A DNA stretch of 64,000 nt from Dromaius novaehollandiae (lineage: Eukaryota; Chordata; Aves; Casuariiformes; Dromaiidae): assembly GCF_036370855.1 (NCBI RefSeq), contig NC_088103.1, positions 36,683,904-36,747,903 of the forward strand, in the 5' to 3' direction. Both the position numbers and the translations under genes were made by a program. Positions 60,801 through 64,000 of this stretch are shown piece after piece. How positions within the stretch are numbered: the stretch's first letter is position 1; each line of letters starts with the position of its first letter. Below the pieces are notes generated by a model. That model was not told the origin of the DNA, made no database searches, and saw only the letters and a list, made by a program, of their open reading frames with translations.

Positions 60801-62178
60801 TAGTAATCATTTCCATTTAGACAGATTCGCTCTGCAGAGAAACCTGACCAACTTGCCCGGCAGGAAATAGCAACACAGGGCTCTCTGCTTTACTGCACTC
60901 TGTCAAGGAAAAAGAGAGCAACAGAAAAACCCAGGAGTCCTGAGGGTCACATTCTTCAACTCACATGACAGCATTTAATGTCTAGTGAAATGAAACCAGA
61001 GTTATATATGGACAGAGGCAGCCTGAGGCAGGAATGCAGCAGACAATAGCAGCTGCAGAAAACGCCTCCCCTCTACCTGCCCGAGTTTGGATCTCGGTGA
61101 GAGGAAACATGATGCTGCACATTTGGTCTCAGGGCACAGGCAAGTCTCGACCGAGTTCACCCCAGTGCCAAGCCACGGGCACAGGGTCCAATTCAGTTGC
61201 ATTTAAACCTGCACACCCTGGAGTAAAGGACAACTTTGGATGTGAGCCAGGAAAGCTTCAGATCTTTTGTTTCCTGAAAATGGCTGAGGAGCAAGAAAGC
61301 TGCTCTAGCCTTGCCAGTTCCTGAGTCTCCCAACAGAGGGGCAGAAAAGTGAAACTTGCATATGAACAGGCAGGGGAGGTAAAAGGCAGCTCAGCAAATT
61401 AAAATTAATATCATGGACTGCAACAATCTTAATGTTGGAAGCAGCATGCAACACAGTTACCACCAGGAGCTCAGCCTGCCTTCCTCTTGAGTGCACAGAG
61501 CAACATTTGGAAGGGAAAAAGTCGCTGAGGCCTGTTCCTTCCCTTCCTCTCCAAAGGCCCCTCCACATGGGGTCTGCAGAGCTTTAGCATGAAGCAGCAA
61601 ATTCCAGCCAGAGCCAGACACAGCCGTGATCCGGCAAAGGGAAAGCTCTGCAGCTAATCCTTTGTCACCTGAGTTAAGAGTATGTGTAGATCAGGAGGTG
61701 CCAATGGAGAAATTAAAACCGAGGTAAAGCCTTTTTCTCCCCCAGTAAATCTATCCTCTCTAACAGCCAAGACAGGGACAGCAGTTGCTCTGGCAACTCC
61801 CTTTCTTGCAGCATGAGCTCCCCCAGAGACAATCTGATGAGAAGTTGCTGGTAGAACATCTATATTGATTTCTTACAGGTATGTAAAACCCTGAATCCCC
61901 TGCACAGATTCCAGAAACTTTTTCCAACATGATGTTTCTGAGTTTACCCTGACATTTATGCTAGGATCATTAAAACATATGAGCGAAGGATGAATTTAGT
62001 TATTCCTGGCTTATATTTTACTGGGAAGAAAAGTACAATCATTCCTGAAATCCATCCATACCTGGTGGGCATCTCCCGAGGGCACTATGTAGGCCTGAAC
62101 AGGCTCCTGGACATATTTGGGACTCTTCATCGCCTGTCGCAGTTGCTTCAGCAGCTCTGTTGTAATTTTCGGACTCAT
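33682..62178 (-). CDS. XPNPEP1: XPNPEP1, cytosolic X-prolyl aminopeptidase 1 (19 coding exons, complete from ATG)
   Basis: This gene encodes aminopeptidase P1, a cytosolic Mn-dependent enzyme of peptidase family M24 that removes the N-terminal residue from peptides with proline in position 2, such as bradykinin. The spliced frame runs through 19 exons: 62062-62178, 56229-56292, 54386-54490, 54001-54093, 52921-53064, 52430-52525, 50060-50141, 48876-49086, 45238-45327, 43854-43904, 42636-42694, 41824-41901, 40933-41004, 38854-38914, 37933-38002, 36626-36799, 35670-35746, 34873-34971 and 33682-33807. Together they are 1869 nt, or 622 codons plus TAG; human has 623 residues. The two creatinase-like N-terminal domains cover roughly residues 1-300 and the pita-bread catalytic domain about 320-622. 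Metal ligands Asp415, Asp426, His489, Glu523 and Glu537, and histidines His395 and His498, are all present at the human positions. No frameshift or stop interrupts the frame, so the gene looks functional. The human long isoform adds an N-terminal extension from exon 1, which is not visible here. Confidence 0.97.
33808..34872 (-). other. XPNPEP1: XPNPEP1 intron 19
   Basis: A GT-AG intron of 1065 nt. It contains the CR1-like fragment at 34663-34790. The rest is unique sequence with no frame of note. Confidence 0.85.
34663..34790 (-). repeat. CR1-type LINE 3' end fragment
   Basis: ATCACAGAATAATTTAGATT then GAGAGGGACCTCTGGAGGTT and CAAAACTGGGCCAA parallel the reversed 3' end of avian CR1 elements (atcatagaatcat...gggacctctggaggtcatc...gcagggccaa). 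The element therefore lies on the minus strand and is strongly 5'-truncated. It is key evidence for a sauropsid genome. Confidence 0.75.
34873..34971 (-). CDS. XPNPEP1: XPNPEP1 exon 19 (residues 549-581)
   Basis: The frame reads [20 protein letters not shown] then [13 protein letters not shown]. It is phase 0 at both ends, 99 nt, with donor gtaaga. It is close to human throughout. Confidence 0.96.
34972..35669 (-). other. XPNPEP1: XPNPEP1 intron 18
   Basis: A 698-nt GT-AG intron holding a probable CR1 3' end at 35195-35265. Nothing else is recognised. Confidence 0.85.
35195..35265 (+). repeat. Probable CR1-type LINE 3' end fragment
   Basis: GGGACTGGGCTTGATGACCA then TATGGTCATTTCCAGTTTTA resembles the CR1 3' UTR word order (ggactagatgacct...aggtcccttccaacc). 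It is eroded and shorter than the other copy. Confidence 0.4.
35670..35746 (-). CDS. XPNPEP1: XPNPEP1 exon 18 (residues 523-548, Glu523 and Glu537)
   Basis: The frame reads (E)[19 protein letters not shown] then IPAETK. It completes Glu523 and supplies Glu537, the last two metal ligands (EPGYY and GIRIEN motifs). It is 77 nt and ends in phase 0 at donor gtgaat. Confidence 0.97.
35747..36625 (-). other. XPNPEP1: XPNPEP1 intron 17
   Basis: An 879-nt GT-AG intron of unique sequence. I see no repeat or further gene in it. Confidence 0.85.
36626..36799 (-). CDS. XPNPEP1: XPNPEP1 exon 17 (residues 465-523, His489 and His498)
   Basis: The frame contains [20 protein letters not shown] and ends [11 protein letters not shown]. 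His489 (metal ligand, in GTGHGVG) and His498 (in NVHEGP) are both present. The codon for Glu523, another ligand, is split over the exon 17-18 junction. Length is 174 nt, with donor gtattt. Confidence 0.97.
36800..37932 (-). other. XPNPEP1: XPNPEP1 intron 16
   Basis: A 1133-nt GT-AG intron. A G run lies near 36870 on the plus strand. Frames of about 80-113 codons within it have no recognisable domain. Confidence 0.85.
37933..38002 (-). CDS. XPNPEP1: XPNPEP1 exon 16 (residues 442-465)
   Basis: The frame reads [20 protein letters not shown] then GTK, near-identical to human. It is phase 0 at entry and leaves one base of Gly465. Length is 70 nt, with acceptor gacag and donor gtaagt. Confidence 0.96.
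38003..38853 (-). other. XPNPEP1: XPNPEP1 intron 15
   Basis: An 851-nt GT-AG intron. The AT-rich part 38161-38420, with TTAATTA-type words, looks unlike the neighbouring introns and could hold a regulatory element. This is inferred from texture only. Confidence 0.8.
38854..38914 (-). CDS. XPNPEP1: XPNPEP1 exon 15 (residues 421-441, metal ligand Asp426)
   Basis: The frame reads [20 protein letters not shown], with Asp426 as the bridging metal ligand in the TTDVTRT motif. The acceptor is ggaag with a poor pyrimidine tract. A long C tract on the transcript (38956-38993) lies about 40 nt upstream of it. Length is 61 nt. Confidence 0.96.
38953..38993. repeat. Long G tract (C tract on the XPNPEP1 transcript)
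   Basis: G runs of increasing length end in 19 consecutive G (38975-38993). On the plus strand it can form G-quadruplexes; on the transcript it is a C-rich tract about 40-80 nt upstream of the exon 15 acceptor. Run length is prone to sequencing error. Confidence 0.9.
39341..39380. repeat. 20-bp perfect palindrome and (CA)n
   Basis: ATGTATGTATATACATACAT (39341-39360) equals its own reverse complement. It is followed by GTATATAC and about seven CA units. It is a compound microsatellite. Confidence 0.9.
40933..41004 (-). CDS. XPNPEP1: XPNPEP1 exon 14 (residues 397-421, metal ligand Asp415)
   Basis: The frame reads [20 protein letters not shown] then AQY. The Asp of LLDSG is Asp415, the first metal ligand of the M24 fold. 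It enters in phase 2 and leaves in phase 2, 72 nt, with donor gtgagt. Confidence 0.96.
41005..41823 (-). other. XPNPEP1: XPNPEP1 intron 13
   Basis: An 819-nt GT-AG intron. A T run lies near 41651. Nothing else is recognised. Confidence 0.85.
41824..41901 (-). CDS. XPNPEP1: XPNPEP1 exon 13 (residues 371-397, catalytic His395)
   Basis: The frame reads [20 protein letters not shown] then AIIHY. His395, which assists substrate binding and catalysis in the human enzyme, is in this exon. Residue 397 is split across the junction and is Lys here, where I recall Ala in human. Length is 78 nt. Confidence 0.96.
41902..42635 (-). other. XPNPEP1: XPNPEP1 intron 12
   Basis: A 734-nt GT-AG intron of unique sequence with no recognised element. 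Confidence 0.85.
42636..42694 (-). CDS. XPNPEP1: XPNPEP1 exon 12 (residues 352-371)
   Basis: The frame reads [19 protein letters not shown] and leaves the first two bases of residue 371. Human has VPKGGVTEISAADKAEEFR. Residue 371 becomes Ser by joining to exon 13. The donor gtaaga is strong. Confidence 0.95.
42695..43853 (-). other. XPNPEP1: XPNPEP1 intron 11
   Basis: A 1159-nt GT-AG intron with a short CA run near 42962 and an A run near 43828. No other element is recognised. Confidence 0.85.
43854..43904 (-). CDS. XPNPEP1: XPNPEP1 exon 11 (residues 335-351)
   Basis: This small 51-nt phase-0 exon encodes [17 protein letters not shown], identical in type to human. The acceptor is taacag and the donor gtagtg. 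It lies at the entry to the catalytic domain. Confidence 0.95.
43905..45237 (-). other. XPNPEP1: XPNPEP1 intron 10
   Basis: A 1333-nt GT-AG intron containing the 27-A run at 44750-44776. No coding potential beyond short frames. Confidence 0.85.
44750..44776. repeat. Poly(A) run, 27 nt
   Basis: An uninterrupted run of 27 A on the plus strand, preceded by GATGATGATGC. On the XPNPEP1 transcript it is a U run. No retroposed body or target-site duplication is visible. Confidence 0.9.
45238..45327 (-). CDS. XPNPEP1: XPNPEP1 exon 10 (residues 305-334)
   Basis: The frame starts [20 protein letters not shown] and ends ETDGMRRAH. From PYTP onward it is nearly identical to human. The first six residues differ from my recollection of the human sequence (DHRCCM). 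It is phase 0 at both ends, 90 nt, with donor gtaagc. Confidence 0.95.
46755..46885 (-). repeat. MIR-like SINE, minus orientation
   Basis: CTCTGGCTCTGCCACTGACT then CACAGGGTGG, CAGTTCTTCC, CTTGGGACAGGGACTCTC, TGTACAGAGGGCACCTAGCA. This is the order of a reversed amniote MIR-type element (ctgccactgactcactgtgtgacc ... cagtttcc ... gggacagggactgtc ... tgtacagcgcctagca). Confidence 0.65.
48600..48665 (-). repeat. Possible MIR-like 3' fragment
   Basis: CTGTACTTGTCTTATCTTAA then GCTGACAACTCTTTGGG resembles the part of reversed MIR-type elements reading cttgtctatttagattgtaagctctttgggg. It is short and eroded. Confidence 0.35.
48876..49086 (-). CDS. XPNPEP1: XPNPEP1 exon 9 (residues 234-304)
   Basis: This is the longest exon (211 nt). 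It begins [20 protein letters not shown], includes [14 protein letters not shown] and ends [14 protein letters not shown], all parallel to human. The donor reads AAG|gtttgt. It covers the end of the second N-terminal domain. Confidence 0.96.
49087..50059 (-). other. XPNPEP1: XPNPEP1 intron 8
   Basis: A 973-nt GT-AG intron with one MIR-like element at 49755-49900. The rest is unique. Confidence 0.85.
49755..49900 (+). repeat. MIR-like SINE remnant
   Basis: CATTTCACCTAGGGCTCC, then ACAGAGAGAGGTCAGCTGTC, CTGCCCCGGATCACCCAGCA and AGTCAGCCAAGGTGCTGAGG follow the MIR order (attttacag ... cacagagaggtcaagtgacttgcccaggatcacccagcaagtcagtggcagagctgg). The core is well preserved. Confidence 0.7.
50060..50141 (-). 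CDS. XPNPEP1: XPNPEP1 exon 8 (residues 207-234)
   Basis: The frame reads [20 protein letters not shown] then IGMNTI, against human [20 protein letters not shown]. It enters in phase 1 and leaves in phase 2 (first two bases of Arg234). Length is 82 nt. Confidence 0.96.
50142..52429 (-). other. XPNPEP1: XPNPEP1 intron 7
   Basis: A 2288-nt GT-AG intron with an A-rich AAAAAT repeat (50430-50468). No other element is recognised. Confidence 0.85.
50430..50468. repeat. A-rich (AAAAAT)n repeat
   Basis: Thirteen A followed by TAAA and AAAAAT units. On the transcript it is U-rich. Confidence 0.9.
52430..52525 (-). CDS. XPNPEP1: XPNPEP1 exon 7 (residues 175-207)
   Basis: The frame contains [20 protein letters not shown] and [11 protein letters not shown], and ends on the first base of Trp207. 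The donor gtaagt is a full consensus site. Length is 96 nt. It starts the second N-terminal domain. Confidence 0.97.
52526..52920 (-). other. XPNPEP1: XPNPEP1 intron 6
   Basis: A 395-nt GT-AG intron of unique sequence. Confidence 0.85.
52921..53064 (-). CDS. XPNPEP1: XPNPEP1 exon 6 (residues 127-175)
   Basis: The frame contains [20 protein letters not shown] and ends TLDLSYTG. It matches the human block around WKKMAKVLRSAGHHL. It is phase 1 at both ends, 144 nt, with acceptor ggcag and donor gtgaga. Confidence 0.97.
53065..54000 (-). other. XPNPEP1: XPNPEP1 intron 5
   Basis: A 936-nt intron with the weak donor gttggt and a normal AG acceptor. Frames of up to 98 codons inside it show no domain. 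Confidence 0.8.
54001..54093 (-). CDS. XPNPEP1: XPNPEP1 exon 5 (residues 96-127)
   Basis: The frame reads [20 protein letters not shown] then [10 protein letters not shown]. This matches human closely (RVGVDPLIIPT). The acceptor is a normal AG. The donor reads TCTG|gttggt, which lacks the usual +3 to +5 consensus, but it is the only nearby GT that gives the correct Asp127 codon with exon 6. Length is 93 nt. Confidence 0.92.
54386..54490 (-). CDS. XPNPEP1: XPNPEP1 exon 4 (residues 61-96)
   Basis: The frame carries [20 protein letters not shown] and ends in NWTLMKMG, nearly identical to human. The acceptor AG is at 54491-54492 and the donor is gtatgc. Length is 105 nt, keeping phase 1 at both ends. 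Confidence 0.97.
54491..56228 (-). other. XPNPEP1: XPNPEP1 intron 3
   Basis: A 1738-nt GT-AG intron. A MIR-like SINE lies at 55625-55775. The remainder is unique. Confidence 0.85.
55625..55775 (+). repeat. MIR-like SINE remnant
   Basis: CCCAATTTACAACTGGGGGA then AGTGACTTGCCAACAATCAC, ACAATAGAGTCAGTTGCAGT and GAGGTCTCTTGACACGCAGA follow the MIR order (cccattttacagatggggaa ... aagtgacttgcccaaggtcacac ... agtcagtggcagagc ... aggtctcctgactc). This is the clearest MIR-type copy in the window. Confidence 0.75.
56229..56292 (-). CDS. XPNPEP1: XPNPEP1 exon 3 (residues 40-61)
   Basis: The frame reads [20 protein letters not shown] and is close to the human protein. It is phase 0 at the acceptor and leaves one base of Gly61 at the donor (gtacct). 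Length is 64 nt. It belongs to the N-terminal creatinase-like domain. Confidence 0.95.
56485..56516. repeat. Perfect A/T-tract hairpin
   Basis: GCC plus eleven T (56485-56498) pairs with A-tract plus GGC (56503-56516) around a four-base loop (GTTA). It is a 14-bp perfect stem. Confidence 0.9.
59921..59963. repeat. Duplicated A-rich 20-mer
   Basis: AAAAATAAAAAATAAAAATC occurs at 59923-59942 and again at 59944-59963, separated by one C. It is a short tandem duplication of an AAAAAT repeat. Confidence 0.9.
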
Positions 62179-62186
62179 CTTAGTAC
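62062..62186 (-). CDS. XPNPEP1: XPNPEP1 exon 2 (start codon, residues 1-39)
   Basis: The ATG is at 62178-62176, and the frame begins [20 protein letters not shown], matching the start of the human protein. The exon ends in DAHQ at a GT donor (62060-62061). The acceptor AG lies at 62187-62188, leaving eight bases before the ATG. The in-frame codons just before the ATG (Thr-Lys) are open, so the longer N-terminal isoform known in human is possible. This start is chosen because it matches the canonical human isoform. Confidence 0.93.
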
Positions 62187-64000
62187 CTGCAATTCAAACA
62201 AAGCACAAGACCTCAGAGCTTCTCCAGCCCTCCTGGGCCACTCACACACACAGCCTGGAGGTTGTCACCATTGGAAACTCATTTTAAGGACAACTGTGCC
62301 AGCGTCACCCCTCTCAGCACAGAGTTTTTGCCATCCTTGTCACTTGACATTCATTTCCCTTGAGATCAGTCTGAGGCCACAGTCAAGCCTGGTCTATCCT
62401 GTAAAGAAACTTCACCCCCTGGTGAAGCAGTGGCATGCCCAGCGGTGATGCATACTAGCCTAACGCACATGCCACCCCATGTGGACAGCACCAGGAACCA
62501 GAGCACCTCAGATGTTCCCCACAGCTTGAGGAGCCCTGACAGCCAAAAAAGGTGTTCGCGCATGGCGTTGAAGATCCCAAGTCCAAGTCCCCACAGATCA
62601 GAAGCAACCATATCAGTTATACGTACAGGAAACAATTTTCAGTCTTTTTACTTTGAGGGCAGAGATATTGTGGCCTATATGCCACAGGAACACAGACTGC
62701 TGGGAAAGCATGCCATTCATTTCAGGAACTCAGAAATGGACTGGTTAAGGATGCTTTTTACTTTTTTAAAAAAGAGGTCTTACTACAGCCCAAAATTTCA
62801 TACTGGATTCATGACTGGATTAACTTGGACAAAAGAAATCTGCTCCTTAGGGGGTACATTAGGATGAGTTCACTGGCGATATTCACCTTTGGGCTGCAGG
62901 TTATTTCACACAGCAAGAAAACAACTGTACAGGAGGAACAGTCCACTGAGCCCCCTCAGGTCACTGCCAGAAGGGAGGCACACAGGCCCCTTCTTGAGAG
63001 ACCTTTGGCAGATACTCTGCAGATCTTAGCTGGGATCAGATGAGCAGGAGAAGGGCACAGGGTGGATGAAAGATGGCAGATCAGAGGGGAAAACAAGGGC
63101 ACAGACTAATCGTACTCCTTTGCTGTGGTTTGGTTATGGACATATCCTCGGTATTGCAGTGAGCACCAACCTCTCAATTCACCACCCAGTGACTGTCAGT
63201 ATCTGGGGCCCATCATGAGCCCCACACCTCGTGACACTAGGTCATGCTGCTGTCCTGATGCAAGTGTAGGCTGCAGTTACAGGCACCAGCTCACTCCAAA
63301 AGATGTTCAACCTACAGGGGAGGCCTGGCCTGAAAGCTTATGAAAGTCATGTAACCTGAACTTCTTCAAAGGTCCTCTCCACCACTTCTCCACTCACCTC
63401 TCCAATATATGCCCAAGGTGGGATAATGCCCTTCCTCTACCTTTTCCCATTCCTCTCACATTTTTAAGTACCTACTGGGATCTCACAACTTTCATGCCAT
63501 CACTTTCCAGGGCAAGATGTGGAAGCTCTGTGCTGCTCAAATGCTGTGCTATGCAGTATTTTATTCTAACTGGTTCATTTCACAGCTCATTTCCCAGCCA
63601 TGTCCGCAAACATTTTATAGATGTGAGAAACAAACAGCATACAAGTCTCAAACATTTCTTGCCTATCAAGGCACTTACTCTATTTATACTCCAATAACAA
63701 CCAGAAGCTGCAAGCAAGAGTGTGGTCTTATGCCAAAAGACAGCAAGACACAGTCCTGCCCTGCAACATCTGCCATCTGAACAGGCAGGCAGGAGGCTGT
63801 CTCTGTTTCAGAGAGCCACAGGAAGATGATGTGATTCAACCAAGGTCTCACAGCAAAGCTGTGATGGAGTCAGGAACTGAACCAAAATTTGTTGCATTCA
63901 GGTGTAAAAATCTCAGCCCAAGGCCATCCTTCGCACTTCTCATCATAGCAAGTTTAGAGCCCACAGGGCTTACATGTGACAGAGTGCCTGTCCACAGGCA
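62187..64000 (-). other. XPNPEP1: XPNPEP1 intron 1 (partial)
   Basis: Sequence upstream of the exon 2 acceptor up to the window edge. No CpG-rich promoter-like stretch and no frame resembling the human exon 1 extension is seen, so exon 1 and the promoter probably lie beyond 64000. A MIR-like SINE occupies about 63748-63935. Confidence 0.7.
63748..63935 (+). repeat. MIR-like SINE remnant
   Basis: ACACAGTCCTGCCCTGCAAC, GAACAGGCAGGCAGGAGGCT, ATGTGATTCAACCAAGGTCT, CACAGCAAAGCTGTGATGGA and GTCAGGAACTGAACCAAAAT match the order of sauropsid MIR-type elements (cagtccctgccccaaagagc ... gtgacttgcccaaggtcacacagcaagtcagtggcagagccaggaatagaacc). Confidence 0.7.

Larger units (their letters stand above)
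56293..62061 (-). other. XPNPEP1: XPNPEP1 intron 2
   Basis: The largest complete intron (5769 nt). Contents are an A run (about 56336-56350), an A/T hairpin (56485-56516), an AAAAAT duplication (59921-59963) and a G run near 60389. Reading frames of up to 140 codons have no recognisable domain. Confidence 0.85.

Noticed and set aside
61990..62448. 152-codon plus-strand frame over XPNPEP1 exon 2
   Set aside because: It is the shadow of the true minus-strand exon plus its introns. The minus strand encodes the recognised protein.
62187..64000. Search for XPNPEP1 exon 1 and a CpG-island promoter
   Set aside because: No CpG-dense stretch and no frame resembling the human N-terminal extension was seen, so exon 1 is not annotated here.

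Overview
The window is vertebrate nuclear DNA, most likely from a bird and at least from a sauropsid. The gene in it has many short exons with GT-AG introns. The repeats are CR1-type LINE 3' ends and old MIR-like SINEs, interspersed repeats are sparse, and homopolymer and G/C tracts are common. There is no sign of prokaryotic or organelle organisation. The species cannot be named from the sequence alone.

One protein-coding gene is certain: XPNPEP1 (cytosolic X-prolyl aminopeptidase 1, aminopeptidase P1), on the minus strand. Nineteen coding exons lie between 62178 (ATG) and 33682 (stop). Every junction has GT/AG ends and the phases match throughout. Spliced together they give an uninterrupted protein of 622 residues; human XPNPEP1 has 623. 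The five metal ligands (Asp415, Asp426, His489, Glu523, Glu537) and the catalytic histidines (His395, His498) fall at exactly the human residue numbers. I number the exons 2 to 20, because the 5' exon and promoter are not recognisable here and probably lie beyond 64000. A short 3' UTR follows the stop, with two candidate AATAAA signals at 33469-33474 and 33297-33302.

Positions 1 to about 33290 lie 3' of the gene, and I find no convincing gene there. From memory, the human XPNPEP1 3' flank is a large gene desert towards SORCS1, which fits. This part holds old MIR-like fragments, simple repeats and AT-rich stretches that look like possible conserved non-coding elements. It also holds several unexplained structures: a GATA/TATC-rich palindrome cluster (25022-25240), a 20-bp-stem imperfect hairpin (13282-13333), an 18-bp perfect palindrome with TAATTA at its centre (27187-27204), and a near-match to the ZNF143 motif (15930-15950).

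The XPNPEP1 introns carry several MIR-like SINE remnants in both orientations, two CR1-like fragments, A- and T-rich runs, and a long G/C tract just upstream of the exon 15 acceptor. I found no clear undescribed gene system. The best leads are the GATA palindrome cluster, the hairpin, and the G-rich element next to the poly(A) signal.
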